Source of the DNA: Effrenium voratum | Lineage: Eukaryota > Sar > Dinophyceae > Suessiales > Symbiodiniaceae | Assembly: GCA_963377175.1 (NCBI GenBank) | Contig: CAUJNA010003238.1 | Coordinates: 307,098-371,097, forward strand | Direction: 5' to 3' | Length of the DNA stretch: 64,000 nt | In this document: in pieces, positions 36,980-50,697 of the stretch | How positions within the stretch are numbered: the first letter of the stretch is position 1 | Layout of the letters: every line of letters starts with the position of its first letter | Notes under the pieces: model-generated | The model's database searches: none | Told to the model about the DNA's origin: nothing | Seen by the model: the letters and a program-made list of their open reading frames with translations, nothing else | Translations under genes and position numbers: made by a program

Positions 36980-37927
36980 CTGGAGGTAAGCCAACAAAAC
37001 GCAGGTCTGACGGGTGGTGGAAAGGGGGTGGGGGGGGGGCATGGAGAATGAGAACTAAAAGGTTTCAAACGTAAAGAGCAAATGCAGGTTTTAGAGCTGG
37101 AAAAAGTGGGGTTGTCCTGGACACCTGGATTTGGTTTATTTGGCAGGAACCCTAAAATAGCCACACCCCCAAAGAAGGTGATTAACCCAAAGTGTCCGGG
37201 GTCAAACTTGAAAATCTTACACCAGAAGAAACACGGGAAGTTCAAATTTCAGATCTTTTCAAACGGATGTCTCTTGTTTCAGGCGACCCCCAACATGGTG
37301 TTGTTCCTTTTCACTTCCGGTTAAAACCCACAAAAAGGTACCAACTCCAAAGAACGACACACCCATAAAAAAATGGTACAACGGTCGAAACATGGGAAAG
37401 ATGGGAAGTTCACAACACCGTGATAGTGCGCAAGTGGTTGATCCGATTCCAAGCATCACGTCAATTTGTTCCGGAGATTGCTAGCACATTTGGGTGTGAG
37501 GATTTGTACCCATTCAAATTGTGGTGTTCCTTTTGGCTTTCCTTAAAAACCACTACAAAACGATATACCAACCCCAAAAGCAACATTTCAGGGCAACAAA
37601 GCGGTCAGAAGCTGCCGAGATCCATGAAGCCATCCAACCTGCTTTGTAATATGGGGGTGCGATTCAAGTGGAACACGCCCATACTAATAAACATGGGTTA
37701 TTGATATTAATCCGGGGTCAACATTGAGCCTAATTTCCAGCCCCAAGGTGGCCAAGTCCCAGTTGTTCAGTAGTGGTAATTCGTACAAGGGGCCCCCGTC
37801 CTTGGCATTGTTTGGCAATCTTTTGTCGGCAAGCCGCCAAACGAATCGGGATCCCGAGGGTGCCACTGAACAACTGTAGATCCGATATAACAGCAGTCAA
37901 ACATAGCCAACCAAATCAATATTCGTA

Positions 37928-37960
37928 GACACCCGCCCGCCCGCCCGCCCGCCCAACCAA

Positions 37961-38011
<51 letters not shown>

Positions 38012-38172
38012 ACCAACCAACCAACACCAACCACAACCAACCACAACCAACCACAACCAACCACAACCCACCACAGCCAACCACAACCAACCACAGCCAA
38101 CCACAACCAACCACAACCAACCAACCAACCAACCAACCAACCAACCAACCAGCCAGCCAGCCAGCCAACCAA
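37928..38172. repeat. GC-skewed tandem repeats (CCCG, CCAG, CCAACCACAA)
   Basis: Strand-asymmetric array with no G-for-C exchange. Translations rich in Gly/Trp/Leu/Val on the minus strand are artefacts of the repeat. Lies in FDH intron 1, just 3' of exon 1. Confidence 0.92.
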
Positions 38173-38190
38173 CCGACCAAACTTCCTTGC

Positions 38191-38268
38191 CTTGATCTCA
38201 GGGATGCTGTCGCGGGCGTAGGTGGTGGGATACCCCTCCTTAGGATCCTCGTACAGGACGCACAAGAC
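38191..38268 (-). CDS. fdh: FDH exon 1 (first recognised exon)
   Basis: 26 codons, VLCVLYEDPKEGYPTTYARD then SIPEIK, the N-terminal beta strand region of FDH. The acceptor is GCCCAG followed by GTC, so at least one exon with the start codon lies further upstream. The donor is GC (GCAAGG); the splice gives IPEIK-AYPGGQ. Confidence 0.9.
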
Positions 38269-38322
38269 CTGGGCTGGTCCCTTCAAAACGTGAGATCCAA
38301 AAACATGGAACGAGTCCGAGAT

Positions 38323-38350
<28 letters not shown>
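38323..38350. repeat. Poly(A) run of 28
   Basis: Uninterrupted A28 on plus (T28 on the FDH strand), 55 bp upstream of FDH exon 1. Confidence 0.9.
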
Positions 38351-38353
<3 letters not shown>

Positions 38354-40732
38354 GACATGTGACATGTGTCTTTGTTTTGTGCATTTCCAGGAGGACATCG
38401 TCAGCTTTCGTAAGTTACCCTCCCATTTGAACCACCTTCCCCCTGTCTGGCAGGTTCCCCGGATTTTCGGCCGCACCTCCCGCAGCCAAGAGGCCTTCAC
38501 CATGATGGCAAGGCGTGGAACGCTGCGATTCTCGAAACGGCTCCCAGCGGAGAGCAGAGCAGTTTTGCTCGGAACGGATCCCGATGTTCGACCGCAAGAA
38601 TCTGCTAAACAATCGGAGCAACACCAGGCAAAGCAAAACCAACCCAATCCGTCTATATGTTTCACCAAATTGTAGCCAGAAAGGACAACTATGCGGGGGT
38701 GAATTTGGAACAGAGCCAATCAATGCTCAACCAAACCAGCACTTCAAATGGGGCCGATCGGTTTTGGCACCAGTCGCAACTGACCCCAGTCCGCGGGATT
38801 GCCGATGAAGCCATTCTCGGTGGGCAATCGGCCCATGACGCCTGAGCGCTTCAGGACACGTTGAGCACTGCCTGGTGGCTTGGTTTGGTGGTTTGAGCGT
38901 TGGGGGCTACCTTCGCTATTTGGTTTCAAAAGGAACTGGGCTTCAATTCCCAAACCCAAATAAGGGGAAGCTGAGTATAAGAGTCACAGCCCAGTCAATT
39001 CATTGTCTCCATAGGAACTTGGTGAGCCCCCATTTTCCAACTAGGTGTGTCCTTTGCTTGAGGCTCGGTACCTTTTGTGCAGTGGTTTTCAAGAGAACCT
39101 GAAAGGAAACTCAGTTCTTGGGGTGGGACCCTATTGAGGACATTGACAAGTTGCGGTATAAAGGTTTCGACATTTGACAAGAACAACTGGCCCCTTAGTG
39201 TAGAAAAAGCCTGACATGAATTGCCCAATCCTTGTGTGAGCAAGCACTTTGTGTTGTTTGCGGGCCCGCCAACATAAACAGAACCAAGATATACCAAGAT
39301 AACTACACTCTCAAAACCTGAAAAACAGTGACGTGAGAGAGTCACTTTGTTTTCCAAATGGCAAAAGGCAAATCCTGGGTCAGGCTTTCTGAAACTTTTC
39401 AAGTGGAGCCATGGGGGCCCGGGGGCCGTCCCAACCCCGGTCCCTTTAGAACCAAGGGTGAAGAGAAAGAAACTTCCAGGGGTTCCCTGAAGTTCCCAGG
39501 CCCCAGGGACATGGCCAGGGCTGCTCAAGATGGAGTGTAGCCCAATCCTGATCCAGGATCCCTATTGGAATGCCACTGGAAAGGGGACCGGATCCTTGCT
39601 TAACCCAAGGATGAAGGACTTCCTTTGAACAGACCTAGAGTGGAAATTGCGACTGAGAACAAATGATGTAAGATTCAGCTCGCTGGCAAATGGGCCCCCC
39701 GACCGAGGTGCGAGCGCGAGTTGTGGGGCCTGAGTGGTCGGGCCGAAAAAGATGAACCACTGGCGTTTCGTGACATCTTGTCTGGAAGTTGAAGAGGAAG
39801 AAGCCTAAGGAACTCGGTTTTCCGTGCCCGACTTTGAGTGTAACCAGCCCAGAGCCGAGCCGCTTGCCCAGACTTCCGCCTGCAAAGTGAGCGGATTTGG
39901 CAGGTAAGGGGAAATGAGAGAAGACCGAAAGGGCAAAAGGTTTAAGCAAGCTTCTGTTGTCGATCAATGAATGGGGGCAATGACTTTCCTGTCATTGTTC
40001 CTTTCATCTTGCCACATGTTCTCTGCAATTTCTGCATGTGTTCCCACCCCATAGTTTCCTTTGGGCAGTTTCTAACATCACCTTGTGCATTGGTCTCAGT
40101 GCGTAAGCGTGCCATAAAACAGCTTGGATATGACTTGTCTGGATCCACCCCTGTAGGGCAAAGGAAAGAGTACTAAGCGATTATTCAAAAAGGACCAACA
40201 GGGAAAGAAGAGGTGAATTCCACAGAAAGAGCATCCAAACTGTGTTCTAGATTCGATATATTAGGGGCGAAACAACTAGTCTATACTGTGCTTTCATAAT
40301 GGCTAAATACTTTTCTTTTTTTAAAGTACCCCACAATGCGATGCAAATTATCTTCCATTGTTTAGGTCCCTGGAAAGAACAAAACTAATTTCAAGCAGTC
40401 ATAGATCCCCTTCACAAGCACCAGGGGAGAAAACAAAGCCTGAAAACGCGAATGCAAGTTGCTTAGAACCCGTTAGCCGTTCTGTGACCCAAAGGCTTCC
40501 TAAATTCAACAAGTCACACTCAGTGGCTCAGTAGATCCCTTCAAATCCCTTGGTGGGTTCGGGACCTAAGCTAAGTCTGGTCGAGGACTTGGGGCGAATT
40601 GCCGAGGCCAGGGCGGAGCAGCCTGAACCGAGCGGACCGACTGTGGCTGGCGAGGGCGTTTGATATCCGCCAGGGGATCTCTATTGAGGTTCGGTGCCTG
40701 AATTAGGTACGCGTCCATTGTTCATTTTAGAA

Positions 40733-40815
40733 AGGAAGAAGAAGAAAAAGAAGAAGGAAACATACAAACAGAAAAAAAGAAAGAAAGAAAGAAAGAAAGA
40801 CAGAAAGAAAGAAAG
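40733..40815. repeat. (GAAA)n / purine microsatellite
   Basis: GAAGAAGAAA then AAAGAAAGAAAG repeats. Confidence 0.88.
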
Positions 40816-41455
40816 CAAAGGTGAAGGCAGGCTTGGTGCAGCAAAACGTGTGTATACTGGTTCGAGGGATGATTGACAGATTCGACTTGTTTTTCCACAA
40901 GACCTGTTTTAGTCGAAGGAACCGAGATAAGCAGCAGGGACGCCCTCCTGGTCAGGTCCAGAATCCAAGACACCAGTCAAGAGAACATCTCGGGGGAATC
41001 TGGCTCGCCCTGGGGGAAAAAAAGGTGATGGGGTGTCTTGATTGGCTATATTGGCTCCAAAGTGCACAAACACGCGAATGCGTTTTGCTGGACAAAGAGG
41101 AAGCTGGCACGCATCTCCCCCTTGGGCAGTGTTATGAATGTCTCGCCAGTGTTCCCATCCGAGGTAACTAGCACAATGGACACATCGGCAAGATTGACAA
41201 ACAACAAAGTTTAGTAGGACACCGCCTCAAAATTTGACTGTGGGACACAAAGGCCCATTTATGTCACGTGCACCAAAGGGTCCCATATCAAAATTTACCC
41301 CCCCCAAATGCAGACTTTGGACAACTATTTGATGTCCATCATTTCCTCGATGTACTTGTCCGCCGCTCGGCGATTTAGATTTCAGAACAAGTGAGACTTG
41401 GCGAGATGGGTCCACACTTCTCAAATCATCTCAAGCTCTTCCCTAGGTCATGTGA

Positions 41456-41612
41456 CACACACACATGCAAAAAACACACACACACACACATGCACACAAG
41501 AGAAAACGCAAAGACGCCGACAAGCACAAACACAGAGACAACACACAAACACAAACACAGAGACAGAGACACACACACACACAGATTCACGCACACACCA
41601 CACACACACACC
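41456..41612. repeat. (AC)n-rich microsatellite
   Basis: Interrupted ACACAC tracts over about 155 bp. Confidence 0.9.
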
Positions 41613-42012
41613 ACACACTTCCCAACTCTGCGGCCAAACTGGCAGCTGAGGTTTCGGGGGCCATGGCTTGGAGACGGCAATCGCCACACACAGCGTTTGC
41701 TGAAGTCCACTCAATGACTCAGCCATCGTTGCTCGTGTTCCAGAACTGCGAAACAGTATATAATATATGTTTCGTCGCAGGCGTAATTTGCTCGTCCTCA
41801 AAGAAACAAGCAACAGGGCCTATACACCTACAATGCGGGGTGCTTTAAACTACTTGTGGGAGTAGACTATTAGTTTGTATTTCGCCCTTTACGTAAGAAT
41901 TTGTTTGAACTGTGTGTTCCTGTGGAGTTCCTTCATTTCCCCTTTCAACCTTGGTGTCTGGTCCGCACCTGGGACCTGGCTGCAGCAGCCGCCGATTCGC
42001 CTGAAAGTTTCG

Positions 42013-42080
42013 ATAGAGGGAGAGAGCGAGAGAGACAGCGAAAACGAGAGACAGAGTTAGAGAGAGGGAGAGAGAGGGGT
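42013..42080. repeat. (GA)n microsatellite
   Basis: Interrupted GAGAGA tract. Confidence 0.85.
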
Positions 42081-45004
42081 GTGAAACTTTGAGGAGGGAC
42101 CCTGTGGTGGACTATCAATGATGTGGGGATTTATGTCCTCCAACCATTTGATATTTCGTAGCCAGGGAGGGAACGAAAATAAATGTGGCTCAAGAGTCTC
42201 CGACATTTATACATGTACATACTTTGTGTATAGAATATGTACAAATATATAAATATGTACCCATGATACATCACGCAAATGGGAAATCATGTGTGAGCAG
42301 CAGTAGCAGCGGCAGCAATAGATGTAGATAGATCGCGTGCAAGGCGTGCAGCCAGAAGGTGGTCTGGTGGGCAACAAGATATGCAACGATCCGCCGCGGC
42401 TCTGTAACATAGCCAGCAAGCACATTCCCTGCCAAGTGACTCATCATCCAAAGCTGTCTATGTAAGGTATTGCAAATATTTATTTCTGCTATTGGTCCAC
42501 TTGCCTGGGAAGTCTCAGTCTTCAGACGCCCGGGTGGCTAGGAAAAACGGGCACTCTGTTGGCTGACGCGGGGACAGCCCCAAAAATTGGGAGCCCGGCC
42601 CGCTTGCAAAATGGGAACCTCGGCGACACTCCGGGACCACTGCACAAGGCGTAGGCACAAAAGCCGAATCGAATATGGAGGTGGAGACATCTTGGTTTCT
42701 CCCTGATCGCATGGTTTCCCTGAAGCTACTGTGTGGATGGTTGCGAATTCCATTTCGCACCCGTTCCGAAACCTTGGAATGGTTCGATTCCCGTGTGAAT
42801 ATCGACAAACAATGGTTTCAACCATGGTTTCAAAGTTGCGCAAGATTTCGTCCATGCACAGTATTGCTCACCGTCTGCTGACTTTAACTATCTTTGTGAG
42901 GATCCAACACAAATACAGCGTAACAAACAACCAAAGGCCAGGATGAGTTTAGGGGTTAAGGCTGCGGTTCAGCTTGGGGTGGGCTTAGGTTCGGGATGAT
43001 ACGGATTGAAGCTGCTTTCGGGCTCATTCAGGGTAGGCTTAGGGTAGGGTTGGGCTTGTTTTGGGCTGGGGGTTGGTTAACGTTTAGGAAAGTTGGCTTT
43101 TGTCAACTTAAGGATTTCTGGGCTTAGAGCGCATTCCGGATTGGCTTGCACGCTGGAGATTGGATGTGATGTGGTTGGGGGTTTGGGGGAGTGGGGTGGG
43201 TGAGGAATTGCAACGTGCCCAGCGCTGGTTAAAAAACACCCATGACCGCTTTGCATGGGCCGCCCATTTGCGGAGATTGCGCGGAGCAAAAGCGCCGGCG
43301 GCACGCGCAAAAACGGTGGTACTCACGGTGTGGCACGGGCCCAATTTGTGTTCGTATTTGGGAAGGTGATCCTCCTTGCTTCAGAAACAAACGGCCAACA
43401 ACACAAACAGTGCGAAATAAATTGATAAAACATAGAACGTCATCGCCATGAAATAATGATCCCCCAGAGAGCAACCTTCCATCATGCCTCGGCTTCTCCT
43501 TAATTCGCCCAGTATGGAATTTGAACAGAGGCTGCGATTTGATATGAGGGCAGGAAACACACTGGCTTGGAGCTTTCAAAGAAACAATCTCTTGAAAGCA
43601 TGCAGCGGGGGAGTGGATTCTTCAAGCCTTCAGGAGTATGTCAGCTATAGAATGGGGAGCACGTGTTTGATCTCCTCAACATTGCGGTCTGTCTGTTCAG
43701 AAGGCCCCCACAATTGAGAAAATACCCCGCCCCCCAAACCGGACGCAAACAACAGTTGGGTGTGTCATTTTTTGGGCCCACCCCAAAGAACGGTGTTTTT
43801 CCTGTGGTTGTCTCGGTAAAACCAGCAAAAGTGGTGGTATCCTGCTGGGGGGGGGGTGTTTAACAACCTCCACAAATGCCATGAGACCCAGTCTTTTGGT
43901 TCCACCTGGTTCTAGCCCGAACAAATGAAGCTTGCCAACTATGTATCTGTTTCATATTGCATGGATCAAGCCAACAAGGAAAACCAAATTTAAAGCAAAG
44001 GGGGTGGCCCCTATTTGGCCAAAATCCCAACACAGTGGGTACTGTAGCTCCCAGAAACAATCGTGGAACCTGACAGGGAGGTTTTGGAAGACCATTTTCC
44101 TCACAAAGGGCTCGTAGGGAAACATCGATGGCCCTGGTATTGAAAAAACACTCTAAACACGTGCCATCGATTTCTAACCAAAGGAACTTAAAAAGAACAC
44201 ATATGCCAAGGATTCTCTCCCAGGTTCCATGCGGCGTGAGGCGATGTCTTTTCCAGGCGTGAGGCCCGCAAGAGCTCGTTCAGGCCCCGCTCCTACGCGA
44301 AGTCAGCGCAAAACAGCCCGAGACAAGGGTAAACATGCCAAACGAGTCTGAAATCTTGACCAGACTTGGAACTCAAAGAAACGGATAAACGCTTGCCCCC
44401 GCAGGAACATTAGTCCGTGACCACACCAGTGCAGTTGCACGAATGTAGGACAGGAGAGAAGGATACTAACAGCCCAAGCGCCATTCGCTTGAAAGGAATT
44501 CAGAAAAGGCACCATTTGCCGTGTCAATGGGAAAATGATGGAATACCAAGAAGTAGAAAAGGCAAGAAGCCACAACAAAAGGGTTAGCGATCCGTGTGGC
44601 AATGTCCGGTAAGGAAGTGAACCCTTGGATTCCAGGCACTCCACATGGGTTTGTCTCCCGAGGAACGGGTCCCCAGTGGGACGCGGGTGTTGGTCGCTCC
44701 AAACAAAACCAGTCCTTAAAACTACCACGTTTGTCGTTGAAAAATCAGCACCCGTGGAGCGGTTTGAAGTTGGTAAGGCACCACAACAAATTGAACCAGA
44801 TGGGCCGCAACTGTCACTCACTGGGTTTTGTCTCCAAAAGGGCGGAACTTCTTCCTCCAGCGGACGCAGGCAAACAAAAAGGGGGCATCCCTTTAGCAGT
44901 TGATTCTTGGGGGTTCCCCTCCAAAACCAGGGGTCCTTTCTTTTTGCCCCATTGTGGACAAATCTTTAAAGTAGGTTTCCCTTTGGGAGTGATGCTTAAA
45001 GCGG

Positions 45005-45115
45005 AAATATGTTTGCGTGTCTGCTTTTGGGGAACCCCCAAATTTGGTTGGTTTGAAAGGGAAACCGAGGGACCCCCATCATTTTGAGGGTCCCTCCAAA
45101 AAGACACACCCATAA
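45005..45115. mobile_element. Short inverted-repeat element, introner-like (copy 3)
   Basis: Starts ATGTTTGCGTGTCTGCTTTT and ends CCAAAAAGACACACCCATAA, with internal GAAAGGGAAACC. Outside the recognised part of the FDH gene. Confidence 0.5.
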
Positions 45116-46774
45116 AATGTTGACCCCGGAGGAATAAACCCTTCCACTCATTTTTTTTGGGGGGGGGGTGTCCCCTCTAGTGATGAAACAACTCGAAACG
45201 AGTCGCATATTTACCAACCGGAGGTCTATTCATCCAGGGTCAGCACTCGGGTGACCAAGCCCAACCAAACATGGGTACCCTCAAAACGAGACACCCATTG
45301 AACCCTCCCGGAGCTATGAACCTGCCTCGTATTGCACTGCTGCGGCGGTGGCCCGCCCCACGTGCGACTGGCGGGAAAAGCTGCAAGGAACCTACGATAT
45401 CATTTCACCGAAACCCTTGGTGCTTTGGGGATTTGAACTCCTGGTTGCAAAGGGTGAAGAGGAAACCGACCAGGAACACCTCCAAACCACCAATTGGAGA
45501 GACACTGATTATACTTTTGGTCCAAGAAAACACCCTCTGTGACTCCTGGAGTTGTCCAAAACGGAAAGAGCCAGGCCTCTTTAGCCCTTCACACGAAATG
45601 CCGCAAGCCACGGCAACTGGAGGTGCTGTTGGCTTGCATGAATTGTCCGCGTTGCACAAAGTTGCACTGAGCCAAGGTTGTAGAAAGCTCCGGGCATAGA
45701 AAAGGCCACTTTGAATCCACGAAATGGTGCCAGCGACTTTCGGGGAAAAATGGAAAGTTGTTAATATGGCCATCTCTGCCCAAGTCTCCGACATGTCTGC
45801 CCTCTCCATGGAACCCGTCCGGAACCCCAGGCCCTATGGCTCCCTCGTTGCCTGTGAGGCGATCGGCAGTCGCACGTACTGTGTCAAGAGCCTGGCAGGA
45901 ACTGGAGGACCATCCATTCGGTTCCCTTTTCCGTTTTTCGCAAACGGGAAAAAACAAGTGATAGAGTGACACCCTCCTGTCCACGTTGCCATGGAACCGA
46001 AAGACGTGTCGGGGTGGTTTGGACCATTTTCCTTGACAAACACTCTGGTGGGTGCCATGGCAACGTGGGCTGGAGGGTCTTTTCATTTTCCCTTAGAAAG
46101 CAACAGGAGAAAATAACAGTACATGTACAATTTCAGCAAATGGACAGGCCATGTGCAGGGTCCTACTGCCTTGCGATATGCAATGCCAACGGAGAGCAGG
46201 TATCACACCGATACAGTCTCTGTGAGAACTCCTTGGGCAAGCCAAACTAAACCGACACTGTGAGTCCGTCAAGTGTAGCCTTCGATGCGAACAACAGGTG
46301 TGGAATGTGTGTGTGTGTGTGAAGGGCACTCCAGCCAAAAAGCCAAGCAAACTGCTTCCAGCCAAATGCTGGCGTTGATGCTCTCCAGCACAGAAGAGCG
46401 CCGCCCACCGTGAGCAAATGTTCCCTTCCCTCCCAAGTCGTGATAACCGTTGCGCCTGCCAACTCTTCTCAGAACAAAGCGCGCAACATCCAGGGTCGCA
46501 AAATGCACGCACGCGGGCAATGGGGACTTCAGAGTTTAAATATTGTTGAATAATATAACTTCATAGAAGAAGAAAACAAATGAACATAAAGGATCCCTCC
46601 AAAAGCAACCTGCGGCAGTAGTGCAACCCAGGGGTGAGGTCGCTATCATTCCTCGATCTCAAAAGCTTTTGCATCCAAACATTTTGCGTCACACAAAACA
46701 CGCTCAACATCTGGGCAGACTGCAACTTACAGACTGGAACGAAATCCTTTCGCGCTCATCTGTATGACACATAC

Positions 46775-46816
46775 ATATATATATATATATACATATGTAT
46801 ATATATATATATATTA
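46775..46816. repeat. (AT)n microsatellite
   Basis: Two TATATA blocks split by CATATG. Confidence 0.85.
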
Positions 46817-49800
46817 TATTCGACCTTCGTGAGGTTGATTTATAATACGTGCATGGAGGTTCATGATTTTCTGGACCTTCAGCTCATCTTTCCCGAATCA
46901 GCGAGCAAAACTTTGAGCCACGGCCAGGGTGCTCCCCAGGTCCTCCACCTTTTATAGCTTCAATGGGAAAAGCCAGCGAGAACCCAGAGCCCCAGCGGAT
47001 TTCCTGAAAACAGAATCGAGCCACACCTTTAGAAAACCACTCCCACTCCAAAGAAAAAGGTTGAGAATCACACGTTTAGCAAATGAGGTCCACCCTACAG
47101 AACAAGGTTGCGCAAGGGGCCCAAGGCAACCCACTGGAGATCTGGGGGAACAAAAAAAACGCAGGCGACTCGGCCGGCAGCTCCGGCCTCGTTCCAAAGG
47201 ACTGCGCTGAGACGGAGGCCATCCTGACACGAACTTTAAGGCCGGGGGCGAAAGGAGATTCGCCCAAATCCCCATATCCCATTTCTTGTCTGCACCTGAA
47301 AACCAGTGGCGCTTGGCTTCGGAGTTCGGAATTTTCTGGAAACTAGCTGCCATGTCTTGGTCTGCACCTGGAAACATCTTTAGAAATTGCTTCATTGGCG
47401 ATGTCGTTTAGACTCTGCACGCACACCCTGGTGATGTTGGGATGCTGGCCGAGATGTTGTGCGACACGTTCAAGGGCGTTCACAAAAATGGGGCTTTACT
47501 CTTGACAACCCGCATACCTGCTTATATCGTAAATCACCAAATCTACCAAAACCAGTTTTGGTCAAGGCAATTTGATCGATGAAGGCTTCAAAGCAGCCAC
47601 ACTGATTTTGGCCCCGTTCGAAAAAACCGGCTCGCAACAGCTAAGTTAAAAGAACACGAGTCCCGGGAGCCCAGTCGCTTTCTTTGGTCGTTTCGTGGTG
47701 AGCTCGTGGGAAGTTGCTTCGAGGAGTCTCTTGTTTGGCTTGGTTCGATTGCATCGTTTGGCATGTTGTCAAGCCTGCCTACTAATTCTCACAAATCCAA
47801 CAAGCGAATATAAGGCATCTGCTCAGTGACACCGTCACAGCTGATGTTGCAAAGCCCCGGTGAGGTCGCTATAGCCTGCCCATGTATACATCACAACTCA
47901 GACCTCTCTTAAATGAACACATTCTAGATCCAGAGTCAGCTTAACGTGAGCAATCACACGGTATATGTTGCAGGCTTACAGCATATTAAATATGATGGTC
48001 TCCTAAAGCTTCCGTGCAACAATCGATGCCACCCAGTTCTTAATGGGTCGAATACAGGAAGGAGGTGCCGCGGACAGGAAGACCACTCTGAGATTAAGAG
48101 CTTGAAAGCACCAATTGATGCATCTCGCATCCGCTGGTAGGACAGGCATTCGAGCCTCGTCCTCAAGAAATATGGTGCGGCGGGAATAGAATAACCAAGT
48201 TAGGGGCCGGGCCAAACATCCAAGTCATCTCAAATATGGTCAGCGCACGTTGTGGCCTCTGACTCAATATGCACGCCTTTTGCCCCTGAAACATGATGTC
48301 TTTACTGGTGGGGCCTAAAAAACAAGAGAATCCAAAGGGAAACCACGAATTTTGGTTCTGTTGGAGACACGCCCGTTTTCTCGCAAGTTAATTGCCCGGC
48401 TTTGCTATGGGAAAGTGGCCACGAGTTACCCATTTGCGGCTTAGGTCAAGCCCAAACCCCCGGCCCCGTGGGACGCACCGAGGCTGGTGCATGGCAAGCC
48501 ACAGGCACAAGAGCAGGTAGAAGACCTGCGTGCCAAAGGTTCAAAGAGGCTGGAGCTCCTCTCAAAAATCAACTGGTTTTGGCCCGGAATCGAAGACCTA
48601 GCGCTTGGCAAGCAACTGTAGAAAGTAACCAGGGTATTGTACCCTACTAGGTGTTACATGATAGGTTCCCTTGGTTACTTACTACAATTGCAATCGGAAG
48701 CACAGGGTCAAATCAGTCACCACGGATGGTGCTTCTTACATCCCTACAGCCCATGCCATCTGCAACGACTGTCCATCCGAATCAGAACCCACCTTGCTCG
48801 GGGCCTCGGTCAAACAGCATGATTTGCCTCAGAACCCCGCAATCGACGTCCCAAAGCGGTCTCGTACGGCTGACAAAGTTTCCTTTCAGCGAAAACTCAC
48901 TTCCGATCGAGTGGATCGGCCAGAAAAGTTCTGTTTGTTTACCAAAATGGTCCAATCCCAAAAAAGTGACTAAAGTCCAACTCAGGGAGTATTCTGAATA
49001 AATGGTCTTCCCAACAAGTGATTTGCCACTAAAATGAGCCAAACCCAAAAAAATATAAAGTCCGTGAACTCAGGAAGTGAGAAAACAAAACAAAAGCCAC
49101 AGTTGAAAGAAGGAACCCCCAACCCTTGGGTTGCCACTCGTGGGGTACCCACCAACGAGTGCATTCACCTGCGGCAACTTGGGGGCTCTGCTACCCGCAC
49201 TTTTGCTGCAGTGGTGCTTCAAGGATGATCCTGATATGAATGGAATCGACAAAGGTTGTTGCTTGTCTTTAAATCAAACGAGACACACATAAAACACATG
49301 ACACATTGCGTTAATTTCTAAACAAGCATGTAAGTGACTGAATCATACTAAGTTGAACCAAGCAGCATAGCCTCTCAATATGGCCAAGCAGGGTTTCGGA
49401 CGCTGCTACCCATTGCACAGCCGCTTGTTTGGTGATTGAGTCTGATTTTTTGAAGGTTAGTGGCTCTCGTGTATCCAAACAATTAAGGGAAAGCCAGGAT
49501 GAAGCCTGCGTTTTGGGCGGTTCTCATCTTGAGACAAGCCAATTCAGGTATGTGTTGTTTGTCAAGTTTCGGGGCCCTTTAGTGGACATCATTTGCAGGA
49601 GCCTACCCCATTGCGTAACTCGAGATACGAATGAAGGATTGCGTTTGAACAGCCCAGATGATATGCTGTTGAGAATATGGGAGTGTCCCATAAAAGGCCT
49701 CCAAATGGACAAACCGACCGAGCCATGTGGATTCGTGTCCACCAACTTAACCATGTTTGAAGGGAGGGTGTCGATTATTCTCCTTTTTTAGGAAACTCAT

Positions 49801-50487
49801 AGCCATACGGGTATGTGAACTAGGATTTGGAAGGCGTTTCAGGCGTTTCATCAACTTGTGGTTTCCCTTCTCGGGCACCGAGCCTCCAAGAACGTGTCGA
49901 TTTTGAGCAAACCTTGAACAGCCAAGACACTTCAAAATGTGGGGCTGCAACATATTAGTCCAATGGTAAAAACCAAGTTGTCCCCAAAAAGTAGGGCTAT
50001 CACCAAATGGGTAATTCTCAAAATTGGGGCCAATTCCAAGTAAGCAATTGTTATTTTGACCACCCAACCCACTTCCTCATCGAGTGGATTGGCCAGAACA
50101 AGTCGCCAAACTGTTTTCTCTTTACCAAAACGCTCCAATCCCCCCAAAAGGTTGACGACTCTCCAACTCAGGGCGACTAATCCAGATGAAGGGGGGTTCC
50201 AATCCCCCCAAAAATTGGGGCACCTCCACCCAGAAGCAGGGGCTTGGCCCCATTTTGGGGGTTCAGACCCCGGTCACGGAGCCACAACGGACCCGGCCGA
50301 GACGATTCGAGCGGCGAAGCGGCGCGAAGCGCCGCGCCCCGGAGGCGAGGCTCATGGCGTTCAGCGCCACCGCCCACTCCGGGGAGCTCTCCGGCAAGGC
50401 CTCCGAACTCTGAACCGCACCGAGCGCCGCAGAACCACACCGCACCCAGCGGAACGGCACGAGGCACGCGCACTGCTCCACGGTCGG

Positions 50488-50530
50488 CAAATACATATAT
50501 ATATATATATATATAATAAAATAATAATAA

Positions 50531-50571
<41 letters not shown>

Positions 50572-50697
50572 TAATAATAACAATAATAATAACAATAATA
50601 ATAAGAATAAGAATAATAATAGTAACACTAATACAAATACTAATAATTAATAATAATACATGTATAATATAATATATATATATATATATTAGCTATC
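50488..50697. repeat. (TA)n and (TAA)n microsatellite
   Basis: About 210 bp of TATATA then AATAATAAT repeats, ending in another TA run. Confidence 0.92.

Larger units (their letters stand above)
1549..38268 (-). other. fdh: Formate dehydrogenase gene, split by introns and by the provirus
   Basis: NAD-dependent formate dehydrogenase oxidises formate to CO2 and reduces NAD+. The exons found in order on the minus strand rebuild most of the D-2-hydroxyacid dehydrogenase fold of the bacterial-type enzyme. I see the N-terminal VLYEDP..GYP segment, the substrate-site FCNSISVAEH, the nucleotide-binding GAGRIG, LHYFDNHRLP with the Asp that selects NAD+, NTARGK with the active-site Arg, and the PQPAP and MTPHVSGTS segments with the catalytic Gln and His. 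Introns begin with GC (nine) or GA (three), never GT, and end in AG followed by exonic G. The exon carrying the start codon lies upstream of 38268 and was not recognised. The closest family I recall is bacterial, so an ancient transfer into the host lineage is likely. Intron 4 holds the 20.6-kb provirus. All catalytic segments are present, so the gene could still work if that intron is removed. Confidence 0.88.

Noticed and set aside
37767..38358. Trp/Gly/Leu-rich membrane-like proteins on the minus strand
   Set aside because: Pure translation of the CCAG/CCAACCACAA tandem repeats in an FDH intron.
3023..38358. Bacterial contamination or chimeric assembly to explain FDH pieces
   Set aside because: Exons join in exact phase with consistent GC/GA..AG-G borders over 35 kb, including across the provirus, which a contaminant would not show.
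50177..50473. GC-rich coding exon near 50.3 kb
   Set aside because: Frames on both strands are open but none gives a recognisable or consistently protein-like sequence.
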